22,981 nucleotides of DNA from a virus: the IMG/VR virus record IMGVR_UViG_3300025418_000937, positions 1 to 22,981 of that record; one strand, 5' to 3'. The translations under genes and the position numbers were made by a program. Position 1 is the first letter of the stretch, and every line of letters starts with the position of its first letter. Below are positions 7,174 to 14,377 of this stretch, piece by piece. Under the pieces are notes generated by a model that ran no database searches, was not told the DNA's origin, and saw only the letters and a program-made list of their open reading frames with translations.

Positions 7174-9321
7174 TTATGGTCCTACTCCGTTCAAGGCTTT
7201 AATAGCAGCAGCTATTCTATCTAACGCGCCTTGTATTGTTGTAGGTGCAGCTCCATTCCAGTTTGAAGGTACAGCAGGTGTATAAGCACCTGTATACGCT
7301 GTTGTTTGTGTAGAGTTGTCAGCAAAATTAATAGCACTTACCGAACCAATTTGTAAAGTAGTAGTAGATTCAACAGAACTTAAATAAACTGTATTAGTAC
7401 TATTTGTGCAAATACTTAAATTTACATTTGAAATAGGCGGTGCATCAAACCCGTTGTATAAAGGTTTATTACCGATTGTTAATTTTTGAACTAAAGCTCC
7501 GTTATTACCTAAAATTTCTACTGCGTACCCACTAGCAGCCTGGTATAAAGATGGTATGTAAAAACCGGGTATGTAAGTATTTATACCTGGAGCAGAAGTA
7601 ATGGAAATACTTGTACTGCTTAAAGCTCCGTATAAGGAAAGACCTTCATTGGTACTATCTCCGAATCTCGGCCATTGTATCTGATCTTTTAATGTAAACA
7701 CTGTACCGACGTGTACTCCTGGTGCAGCATTTTCTCTATAAAATTCTAACCAGGTACCACCAAAAGCTGAACCGTTAGCATTGTCTATTAATTGAGTGCC
7801 TGTACCTTCTGTTATATGTTGTATATAACCGTTATTAGCTGATAAAGTAATATTACCATTAGCTAATGGGTCGTGGGTAGCAATTAAATGATTTGTTGCA
7901 ACAGTTTGTATATTTTGATAAGCACTTAAGCATACAGTTATACCATCTTGAGCAGCTTTAATTATTAAATTATTAGCAGAAAGATTAGATGTATCAAAAT
8001 TACCATACAGAGCTTCATAACCTATAGTAATTTGACGAGTTTTAACACCGTGGGAACCAATAAGCTCAATTTTTTGCCCGTTGTTAGAAGCATTTATTGA
8101 AGGTATATAAATACCTGGAACAGAATTTACATAACCAGGGCCTGCTCCGAAAAATAAGCTTGTATTATTAGAGTTGCCGTAATATAAAATACCTTCAGTA
8201 CCGTCAGTGTTGAATGCTGGAAATATAGGAGCATCTTTAATATTATAAACCGAACCTTCTAAAATATTATAACCACTTAATGCATTGGTTCTATAAAATT
8301 CTAACCAACTACCACCATAAATTGACTGGCCAATATTATCTTTAATCTGTAAACCGGGCCCATCTGTTTCAATTATTACGTAACCGTTATTAGCTGATAA
8401 AGTAATATTACCATTAGCTAAGGGATTATGGGTGGCTATTAAGTGATTGGTTGCAACAGTCTTAATACTGTTGAATGCACTTAAGCACATTGTTACACCA
8501 TCCCCTACCGGGTTAATTAATAAATTATTTTGAGGGTTTGGTAACGTGTCGTAATTGCCGTACAGGGCTTCATTACCTATAGTTATACTTTGTGTTTTTG
8601 CTCCGTTAGGGCCTATCAATTCTACTTTACGCCCGGTGTTAGCTGCATTTATCGAAGGTATATAAATACCTGGAATTGAATTTAAGTAACCCGGTCCCGC
8701 CCCAAAAAACAAGCTTGTGTTGCTTGTATTGCCGTAGGTGAGCATACCTTCAGTTCCGTCTGTATTAAACGCAGGAAAGATAGGAGCATCCTTAATATTA
8801 TAAACCGATCCCTCTAAAATATTATAACCACTTAATGCATTGTATCTATAAAACTCAACCCAACTACCACCATAAATAGATTGCTGTATATTGTCTTTAA
8901 TCTGTAACCCCGGACCAACTGAATCAACAATCGTGTAACCGTTATTTGCGGAAAGTGTAATATTGCCGTTTAAAAGCGGGTTAGTTGTGCCGACAAGAAT
9001 ATTTGCTGCAGTAACCGATAGCTTATCGTTTAGTTTGCCGTAAGCATATGAATCTCCTTCAACGTATAAATTACGAGTTGTTCTGTTTAAAGCAGTAACA
9101 TCAGCGGATAAAGAAACAACATCAGCAGATAATGCAGAAACTGAAGCTGAAGAAGCACTACCACCTGCACTTAAAATTGCTGCACTTAAAGAAGCTAAAG
9201 ATGTTGCTATGCCCGCACTTAAAGCTAACAGATCCGTGTTTAAATTGGTAAAATTTTGATTTAGCGCGGTACGGCTGTTTTTTAGAAAGTCTGTAGACTG
9301 TAAGGTGGTAATTTGGGCCAT
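7174..9321 (-). CDS. Tail fiber protein with three 185-residue tandem repeats
   Basis: The N-terminus (TDFLKNSRTALNQNFTNLN, then alternating LSA/LSAD heptad-like segments to about residue 85) is a likely alpha-helical or coiled-coil attachment region. Residues about 105-657 are three tandem copies of one domain. Each opens with LxNGNITLSANNGY and contains GGSWxEFYR, PGIYIPSIN and ITIGNEALYG-type motifs. Copies 1 and 2 are nearly identical in places; copy 3 has diverged. The C-terminus has NFADNSTQTTAYTGAY, then NWNGAAPTTIQGALDRIAAA, an ending often seen in phage structural proteins. It is predicted to be an extracellular tail fiber or a distal baseplate-attached protein. It precedes the giant fiber gene by 3 bases and follows the gp15-like gene after a 36-base gap holding CTAAATAATATAAACC. 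No catalytic motif was seen. Confidence 0.8.
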   Translation of the reverse strand: MAQITTLQSTDFLKNSRTALNQNFTNLNTDLLALSAGIATSLASLSAAILSAGGSASSASVSALSADVVSLSADVTALNRTTRNLYVEGDSYAYGKLNDKLSVTAANILVGTTNPLLNGNITLSANNGYTIVDSVGPGLQIKDNIQQSIYGGSWVEFYRYNALSGYNILEGSVYNIKDAPIFPAFNTDGTEGMLTYGNTSNTSLFFGAGPGYLNSIPGIYIPSINAANTGRKVELIGPNGAKTQSITIGNEALYGNYDTLPNPQNNLLINPVGDGVTMCLSAFNSIKTVATNHLIATHNPLANGNITLSANNGYVIIETDGPGLQIKDNIGQSIYGGSWLEFYRTNALSGYNILEGSVYNIKDAPIFPAFNTDGTEGILYYGNSNNTSLFFGAGPGYVNSVPGIYIPSINASNNGQKIELIGSHGVKTRQITIGYEALYGNFDTSNLSANNLIIKAAQDGITVCLSAYQNIQTVATNHLIATHDPLANGNITLSANNGYIQHITEGTGTQLIDNANGSAFGGTWLEFYRENAAPGVHVGTVFTLKDQIQWPRFGDSTNEGLSLYGALSSTSISITSAPGINTYIPGFYIPSLYQAASGYAVEILGNNGALVQKLTIGNKPLYNGFDAPPISNVNLSICTNSTNTVYLSSVESTTTLQIGSVSAINFADNSTQTTAYTGAYTPAVPSNWNGAAPTTIQGALDRIAAAIKALNGVGP
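7349..9010 (-). repeat. Three tandem 555-base coding repeats
   Basis: Equivalent positions in the three copies (for example the GTTATT that begins the NNGY-encoding block at 8941, 8386 and 7831 on the plus strand) are exactly 555 bases apart. The repeat therefore has 185 codons without length change. Copies 1 and 2 share long near-identical stretches, including the block encoding YNILEGSVYNIKDAPIFPAF; copy 3 is more diverged. This implies two duplications, or recent homogenisation of copies 1 and 2. Confidence 0.9.
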
Positions 9322-9357
9322 ATCGGTTTATATTATTTAGTATAACTGGCTTGATGT

Positions 9358-10581
9358 TTACACAGTAAGCCAGGTGTATGTATTACCATCCCAGGTAAAT
9401 GTTGCGTTAACCCAGTCGATTTCAATTGGGTTGACTGTGACGACTTTAATACCGCTTAATGCGTAAGGTTGCTGAGTGGGGTGACCAGGAACATAAGAAT
9501 CTTTAGATAAAATAGAATATCCTGCTGCATTAACTACAATAATGTCGAAATATCCGTCTGACGCAGCTTGATCCGGCGCTTGATAATTAACAACTAATTT
9601 ATTGTTGCTCTGTATCCAATAATTTAAAGCGGGTACTACATTAGGTAGATCTGGATATTTCGCAGAAAGAGACGGTACCGTTGAAAACGAACTAAGCGTA
9701 GTTACATTAGTGTAACCGAACATACCAGGCACTGAACCGCTTAAATACACCGCATCGGTGTAACTGTACATATTGCCTAAAAGGGTGCAGGTACCGGAAA
9801 GACTTGTTGGGGTTATCCAGCGGTCGGTAAAGCTTGTAAACGGTCTTGCCGAAACTGTAACTGTTTCATTATAGGGGGTACCGTTTAACGCATTTAATAT
9901 ATTATAAATTGAACCATATTCCGATTCATTAGTAGGAATAGCTGAAACTGCATAAAAATTGCTATCAATTTTAAATATTCTACCAACCGGGCTTGTATCT
10001 GATTTAAATAACCAGCCTTTTATTGTAAAACTAGTATCACAGGTAACTCTTGTAGGTTGATTACCGTTAATATCGAATGGATAGCCCATTTTTAAGTTAC
10101 CATCCCAAAGAACTTCTGTTCTTATCTCTCGTCCAGGCATAGCATCATTGACCAAAGAAATAACAAAATAAGGATCACTCCACGGAACAAAATTACTAAG
10201 AATTTGATCCATATCGGTTTGAAATCGAGTTAAAATACTAATGTTAACAACTATGTTGACGGGTACCGGTTGTAAAGTATGAGTACTGGATACATCAGTA
10301 GAAGCTTGGTTATAATAATAACCACCGAGTTTATTAAAGACTCTAGTGTTGTCACGAGATATTGAAGATATGCTAAAAGCTACCGCAGGAACCGTTATAT
10401 GCTGTGCTTTATTAACTAAGTCATCTAACACTCTTTCTTTTGCTGAATACACATAACGAACTGCAACCGCGCTACCTGCATTTCTTTGGTTATCAAATCG
10501 TTTTACGATTGCACCATCAAAAGCCTGTAAAAACTGCGTTAGTAAATCCTTAATTTCCCAGTGATAATTGTAGTATTGCAC
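9358..10581 (-). CDS. 15: Tail sheath stabilizer / tail terminator, T4 gp15-like, with long C-terminal extension
   Basis: T4 gp15 caps the tail tube and sheath and joins the tail to the head. Residues 1-190 follow gp15 as I recall it: an aromatic N-terminus (YYNYHW), KRFDNQRNAG and RYVYSAKERVL (T4 has TYASKEHF here), SILTRFQTDMDQIL and PYF (T4: SIFTRYEDDMFQIV...), then TSFTIKGWLFK (T4: SLTFEVNGWMYP). The start codon is GTG at 10579-10581. It places the KR pair at the same distance from the start as in T4, which supports this choice over a later ATG. At 407 residues the protein exceeds T4 gp15 (272) by about 130. The extra C-terminal part is Ser/Thr/Gly-rich and fiber-like. The gene lies 9 bases after the helicase stop and directly upstream of the fiber genes. 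Confidence 0.75.
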   Translation of the reverse strand: MQYYNYHWEIKDLLTQFLQAFDGAIVKRFDNQRNAGSAVAVRYVYSAKERVLDDLVNKAQHITVPAVAFSISSISRDNTRVFNKLGGYYYNQASTDVSSTHTLQPVPVNIVVNISILTRFQTDMDQILSNFVPWSDPYFVISLVNDAMPGREIRTEVLWDGNLKMGYPFDINGNQPTRVTCDTSFTIKGWLFKSDTSPVGRIFKIDSNFYAVSAIPTNESEYGSIYNILNALNGTPYNETVTVSARPFTSFTDRWITPTSLSGTCTLLGNMYSYTDAVYLSGSVPGMFGYTNVTTLSSFSTVPSLSAKYPDLPNVVPALNYWIQSNNKLVVNYQAPDQAASDGYFDIIVVNAAGYSILSKDSYVPGHPTQQPYALSGIKVVTVNPIEIDWVNATFTWDGNTYTWLTV

Positions 10582-10590
10582 TACGTATAC

Positions 10591-12198
10591 TTACACGATT
10601 CTATTTAAAAAGTGTCCTGGTAATATATTTCTATTTTGAGTAATAACTTTTGCAGATAATCCGTCTAAAATATACGTAACGCTCTCGTCTTCTTTAGTTC
10701 TAGTACATCTTCCTGCAGCCTGGATTAAGGATATAAACATTTTCATTCTATACCAATCCGATTCTTTTTCGGAAAGAAGCTTTATGCGTTTGTTTGCAAG
10801 GGAAAGGTACGGTAATTTTACAATAACCTGCCACTTTCCGTAATCTCCCTTAAGATCTAACCCCATAGTTAAAGATGGGCTCACTAAAACAGTAGGGTCT
10901 GTACGTAAAAAATGCTCTTTAACTATAGATTCATTAGTAGCACCCTCTTCTCTGTATAGAAATCTCTTGCCATTTAGCTTATTTTGCAATGCCTGTGTAA
11001 TAGCAAATGAGTGAGTGTGTATGATGCCCTTTTCGTTTTTGTGATATTCAGCAATTTTTTGTATTTCTTCAATAATTTTAGGTAAATTTGCATCAATAGT
11101 CTTATGACTTAATGGGTACTTGCTACTAATAACTATAGGGCTCTTTTTTGCTTCAAAAGTAGACTGTAATTCTATATACTTGTAATCGGTGATACCTAAA
11201 TTCTTTGCAAAAATATCCCGATCTACAATAGTAGCACTCATTAACACTACAACTTCTGCAAAATTAAACAAGCAGTTAGTGAGTTTATCTATTTTTAATG
11301 GAGTGACGGTTACCTTTTCCGCGTCTTTTTCAACAATATACTGAGCATCATCCCAGTGATCTATAGTATGCTTTATAGCTTCAAGTAAATCTTTACGTTG
11401 CTGCTGTTTTACTAGTTCAACTTTATGTTTTTCGTAGCGAGGTCTGTCTGAAAACTCATCAATAGCATTTTCTAGAGAATTGCACACATCTACTAACCAG
11501 CCCAACACTTTTTTAGGTACTTCAGAAGTGAGTTTATCTATAGAAACCCCCAGATAATCAAACGATCTATAATTAATTACAGCAGAAAAGTTTTTTACAA
11601 TTTCGTCTTCTAGTTCTGAGCATTCATCACACACTATAATTTGTCTAGTTTTGAGATGATCAGGTAAATTAAAAAACGAAGCGTAGTTCAACACAGTAAA
11701 TTTCTCAATTAGTGCGTCGTTACGTGTTTCATAGTACGGGCAAATACAATCTCCCCAGCATTTTTTCTTTAAATTAGGAGATATTACACAGGGTGCGTGA
11801 TCTACAGTAAAACTATCGTCTACTTCGCATTGATAGTTAGTTTTACCCTTAAAAATTAAGCTATCTTCAAATAAATTACCGTATTGATCCTGTAACGCTT
11901 TAGTGGTTGTAAGAGCAAACGTACCGTGTGGTTTAAATTTCGAAAAAACCCCAACAAAATCCTTATCATAAGCCTGATAATTCTTTATTAGCTTAGAATA
12001 TTCTGGATCAGCATCATTAGTAGTATTAGCAAGTGTTTTGCTAAAGAAGGATTTACCAGACCCAGTAGGTGCCTGTACTATAATAAACTTAGTACCGGAA
12101 TTTATTGCATCCTGTATCTGTTGCAAACCAGATACTTGATGCTCTCTAGGTGTATGGTTCTCAGGAAAGTAGCTGAGAATAGGTTGGTCAATCTTCAT
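10591..12198 (-). CDS. Superfamily 2 DNA helicase, DinG/XPD-like with Fe-S cysteines
   Basis: This is an ATP-driven helicase, probably acting on replication, recombination or repair intermediates. Walker A APTGSGKS is at 43-50. Motif II is VCDECSELED (Asp191-Glu192-Cys-Ser, a DEAH-box variant). Motif III is MSAT (320-323). A motif V-like region SLTMGLDLKGD lies near 442-452, and motif VI QAAGRCTR at 493-500. Between Walker A and motif II lie Cys124, Cys137, Cys147, Cys151 and Cys153, the place where XPD/DinG helicases bind a 4Fe-4S cluster. At 535 residues it is compact for the family. T4's own UvsW and Dda lack this cysteine domain. The upstream 37-base gap holds a hairpin and TATAAT. There is no Shine-Dalgarno sequence, and the start ATG gives MKIDQPILSYFP. 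Confidence 0.85.
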   Translation of the reverse strand: MKIDQPILSYFPENHTPREHQVSGLQQIQDAINSGTKFIIVQAPTGSGKSFFSKTLANTTNDADPEYSKLIKNYQAYDKDFVGVFSKFKPHGTFALTTTKALQDQYGNLFEDSLIFKGKTNYQCEVDDSFTVDHAPCVISPNLKKKCWGDCICPYYETRNDALIEKFTVLNYASFFNLPDHLKTRQIIVCDECSELEDEIVKNFSAVINYRSFDYLGVSIDKLTSEVPKKVLGWLVDVCNSLENAIDEFSDRPRYEKHKVELVKQQQRKDLLEAIKHTIDHWDDAQYIVEKDAEKVTVTPLKIDKLTNCLFNFAEVVVLMSATIVDRDIFAKNLGITDYKYIELQSTFEAKKSPIVISSKYPLSHKTIDANLPKIIEEIQKIAEYHKNEKGIIHTHSFAITQALQNKLNGKRFLYREEGATNESIVKEHFLRTDPTVLVSPSLTMGLDLKGDYGKWQVIVKLPYLSLANKRIKLLSEKESDWYRMKMFISLIQAAGRCTRTKEDESVTYILDGLSAKVITQNRNILPGHFLNRIV

Positions 12199-12213
12199 TT
12201 AATTTAAAGACCT

Positions 12214-12233
12214 ATTATACAGTAAAAACTGTA
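12214..12233 (-). promoter_or_regulatory. Perfect hairpin overlapping a TATAAT box upstream of the helicase gene
   Basis: On the minus strand, TACAGT-TTTT-ACTGTA (12233-12218) forms a 6-bp stem with a 4-base loop. It is immediately followed by, and overlaps, TATAAT (12219-12214). It begins 2 bases after the stop of the 110-residue gene and ends about 20 bases before the helicase ATG. It could be an operator over a promoter, or a stabilising or attenuating mRNA hairpin. No clear -35 box was seen. Confidence 0.4.
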
Positions 12234-12235
12234 CT

Positions 12236-12568
12236 TTACAAGGCTGAAATTGTAAGGACTGTGTCGTAAAACCGACTATTTTTGACTTTAGTTACACCTT
12301 TGAGGGAAAGTAACAAATCATAGTCATTTTCAGCTAAAGCAGTCAATCTATAATCAAAATTAATCTTATTCCCGTTCTTACCTATAGAGTACGGGTACGG
12401 TATTTCAAATGTTTCTTTCTTTTTTTCATTAATTAATATAAAAGAAAGATAATTACCGGAAAGTTTATACAGTAAGAGCTTGCCGCTCTTGTAAGTTTTG
12501 TGCTTAAAGCAGAATGTTACCTCTTTTTGCAAAAAAGGCATAATTAAATTGTCGATATTTTCGGTCAC
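12236..12568 (-). CDS. Hypothetical protein, 110 residues
   Basis: I do not recognise this protein. It starts with GTG at 12566-12568, overlapping the upstream stop in a GTGA arrangement (4 bases), which supports translational coupling and settles the start. The sequence alternates hydrophobic and charged residues (TFCFKHKTYKSGKLLLYKL, then YLSFILINEKKKETFEIP), as expected for a small beta-rich domain. It has no cysteine motif or membrane segment. Its place between a possible SH3-like protein and the helicase suggests expression with replication-associated genes, but no function can be assigned. Confidence 0.7.
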   Translation of the reverse strand: MTENIDNLIMPFLQKEVTFCFKHKTYKSGKLLLYKLSGNYLSFILINEKKKETFEIPYPYSIGKNGNKINFDYRLTALAENDYDLLLSLKGVTKVKNSRFYDTVLTISAL

Positions 12569-12939
12569 GTGTGCATAAACTGTACTTTTTGAGATTCAGA
12601 CATTTTAGAAAGTACAGAATTAAAAAATTTCCAAAATTCATCTGGTGGTGTTGATTTAATGGCACGTACCACTTCTACGCTTTCAGCGGGTATTAACCTA
12701 AAGTCTTGAAGAAATATATCCCAGGTCATTACTAGTCCTTTTTGTTCAGGACTGAACTTTAAATGGCCTGGTGCACCGTGAAAGTTTAAAGCCAGTCTAC
12801 CAGGCATACTGTTTAAAAGATTCGTATCGTTAGTTGCGAGCATTCTTCTAAAGTTTAATCCGGGTAAAGGTCTACGTCTTGTAAATCTGAGTTCAACTAC
12901 ATTACTGTTGAGGATTTGTTCTAGAGTGCCCGGCGTCAT
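12565..12939 (-). CDS. Small protein, possibly WYL_2/SH3-like fold
   Basis: The 124-residue product has an N-terminal segment VVELRFTRRRPLPGLNFRRM and a later strand VMTWDIFLQDFRLIPAESV. The spacing (basic beta-hairpin, then V-x-x-WD...Q-x-FR-x-I...SV) recalls the small Sm-like/SH3 barrel proteins (WYL_2 type) common in T4-like phages. The resemblance is weak and from memory. The C-terminus (FWKFFNSVLSKMSESQKVQF) is probably a helix. The gene starts 5 bases after the co-chaperonin-like stop, and its own stop overlaps the next start (GTGA), so it sits in a tight translational chain. A nucleic-acid or protein-binding accessory role is a guess. Confidence 0.65.
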   Translation of the reverse strand: MTPGTLEQILNSNVVELRFTRRRPLPGLNFRRMLATNDTNLLNSMPGRLALNFHGAPGHLKFSPEQKGLVMTWDIFLQDFRLIPAESVEVVRAIKSTPPDEFWKFFNSVLSKMSESQKVQFMHT

Positions 12940-12944
12940 TCATA

Positions 12945-13403
12945 TTACTTAGCGGGTTTAGCTCTACCAAAAATGCGTTCTTCATTAAGAAATACGATAT
13001 TTTTTAATCCGTTCATTTTAGCGCATTTAATTCCGAAGTTACTTGGAAAAATAACGTATTCTCCGACCTTAGTCTTACAACGTGGACCAGCTAGAATTAC
13101 TTTAGCTACGCGCCAAGCGGATTGTACCATATTAGTAGGTACAAAAATGCCTTCTCTTAAAACCGCGGTATTGTCTTCATTGCAATCTGCAAACTGGCAC
13201 ATCATAATATCATCTAAAAGACTATCTATACGCCAATCTACGAGATTTAAGTCTGAACCCAAGTAATCGTCGAGACGAACCATACCCTTGACATTATCTG
13301 TCTCAACATCTTCATTAGCTTGAAGTGCCTGATTGCGTTCGTAATCGCCCACTCCTTGGGCTTTTAAATCTCTTTCGATTTTATGTGTTAGATTTTTCTT
13401 CAT
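12945..13403 (-). CDS. GroES-like co-chaperonin (functional analogue of T4 gp31)
   Basis: Residues about 58-146 match the GroES fold pattern. An N-terminal strand is followed by a flexible stretch (about 72-92) that aligns with the GroES mobile loop and its GGI (here REGIFVPT). WRVAKVILAGP corresponds to GEVLAVG. VGEYVIFPSNFGIKC corresponds to VGDIVIFNDGYGVKS, and IVFLNEERIFG to VLIMSESDILA. T4 encodes its own co-chaperonin (gp31) so that host GroEL can fold the capsid protein; the same need is likely here. Unlike GroES (about 97 residues), it carries a polar N-terminal extension of about 55 residues and a loop containing Cys69 and Cys74. The start at 13403 overlaps the end of the upstream gene by 23 bases. 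Confidence 0.7.
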   Translation of the reverse strand: MKKNLTHKIERDLKAQGVGDYERNQALQANEDVETDNVKGMVRLDDYLGSDLNLVDWRIDSLLDDIMMCQFADCNEDNTAVLREGIFVPTNMVQSAWRVAKVILAGPRCKTKVGEYVIFPSNFGIKCAKMNGLKNIVFLNEERIFGRAKPAK

Positions 13404-13773
13404 TTGGTAATTTTAAATTAAATTGCTCTATGTATAGACTTACTTCTCTACTTGAGATTTCAAGGCAGTTGGCAACCTTAGTTAAGCTTTCATTAGACTT
13501 CTTAACAGTTTCTTTTTTCGCTTTTTTAATGTAATTGAATCGCTTGTATTTGCACTTAGGTATTATTGTATCTAAAGCAGTAAACCATTCAGAATTACCT
13601 TCAAAACTCTTCCAATATCTATTAGTAGTTTCGTTGACTATATGAGCAAGCGGTGCAGAATACATAGAACACCAACGCTGAACAAGGAACGGTTGAAATT
13701 CCTTGTTCTCGTTGATGTTTTCTACGTTAATTTCCTTACCTTTATATAAAACTCTGTTAATGTAATCAAACAT
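13381..13773 (-). CDS. Probable DNA polymerase clamp loader small subunit (gp62-like)
   Basis: In T4, gp62 with gp44 loads the sliding clamp gp45. This 130-residue protein has the pattern I associate with short gp62-type subunits of distant T4-like phages: FDYIN at the start, FQPFLVQRWCSMYSAPLAHI (residues 26-45), then a helix leading to IIPKCKYKRFNYIKKAKKE (70-88). The last 40 residues are a charged helix-turn-helix-like end (LTKVANCLEISSREVSLYIE). It is shorter than T4 gp62 (187). The ATG overlaps the upstream stop as TAATG, and its 3' end overlaps the co-chaperonin-like gene. The match is by pattern only. The C-terminal part could alternatively suggest a small DNA-binding protein. Confidence 0.5.
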   Translation of the reverse strand: MFDYINRVLYKGKEINVENINENKEFQPFLVQRWCSMYSAPLAHIVNETTNRYWKSFEGNSEWFTALDTIIPKCKYKRFNYIKKAKKETVKKSNESLTKVANCLEISSREVSLYIEQFNLKLPNEEKSNT

Positions 13774-14354
13774 TAAACAATAACCTTTGTGGTTGCAACA
13801 AAAATATTATCTACCATACCATAGAATAACTGATGCACCTGTTTTTGGAATGTTTCAGCTTGTTCAGGTGTAAGGTTAGTGCTATATGCAAATGCAGGAG
13901 CTTTTTTACCAGCATTAATATTAATACCGGTATGTCCAATAGCTACTCCGTCTTTAGAATAGGTTATACTAACCGACGCTTTGCCTTTTTGCTGTATGAT
14001 ACCACCCTGATTGTGTTCAGAATGAATAATAATATCATCGCCCTTCATTTCAATAGGCTTGTTAATATAAGGGTGTAAAGCATTTGCAATATTAGTATTA
14101 AATAAACGCTGAAAACATACCGCACCGAATGGATCTAAGTTAGGTATTTCCCAGCAAAAATTAATCATAGAATCACTATAGATATAGTCTTTCTCTAAAG
14201 AATCTTCTAAATCTATAAGGTTTAAAGTTACCTCTACAGGTGCAACAAAGCTAACAATATTACCTATAGCTAAGGTACGCTCTCTAAAATACTTATAAGC
14301 AAAGCGTTTATGTATAAAGTCACCGTTATATATGTTTTGGTCTGTAATGATCAT
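13773..14354 (-). CDS. DUF366-like protein
   Basis: The 193-residue product resembles the DUF366 family, known mostly from archaea and some bacteria and phages, with no function that I can cite. The fitting features are an N-terminal IYNGDFIHKRFAYKYF, then NLIDLEDSLEKDYIYSDSMI (aligning with the family's MVDLEDV...S-x-DMLHF), a CFQRLF motif, KGDDIIIH, and KASVSITYSKDGVAIGHTGI followed by NINAG, which fits the family's K-x-SVSI...HxGINI signature. A C-terminal helix carries EQAETFQKQVHQLFYGMVD. The gene is 23 bases downstream of the glycosyltransferase and overlaps the next gene as TAATG. The AT-rich gap before it has TTATAATTTACTATT and no Shine-Dalgarno sequence. On the same strand upstream lie queC and the amidotransferase, so a link to base modification is possible but unproven. 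Confidence 0.6.
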   Translation of the reverse strand: MIITDQNIYNGDFIHKRFAYKYFRERTLAIGNIVSFVAPVEVTLNLIDLEDSLEKDYIYSDSMINFCWEIPNLDPFGAVCFQRLFNTNIANALHPYINKPIEMKGDDIIIHSEHNQGGIIQQKGKASVSITYSKDGVAIGHTGININAGKKAPAFAYSTNLTPEQAETFQKQVHQLFYGMVDNIFVATTKVIV

Positions 14355-14377
14355 AATAGTAAATTATAATATAAATT

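Noticed and set aside
7570-7580. TATAAATA on the minus strand inside the 715-residue fiber gene
   Set aside because: It is within coding sequence and not upstream of any gene start; probably chance in AT-rich DNA.
12973-13266. 97-residue plus-strand frame opposite the co-chaperonin-like gene
   Set aside because: It lies antisense to a well-supported gene, with no independent motif or start context.
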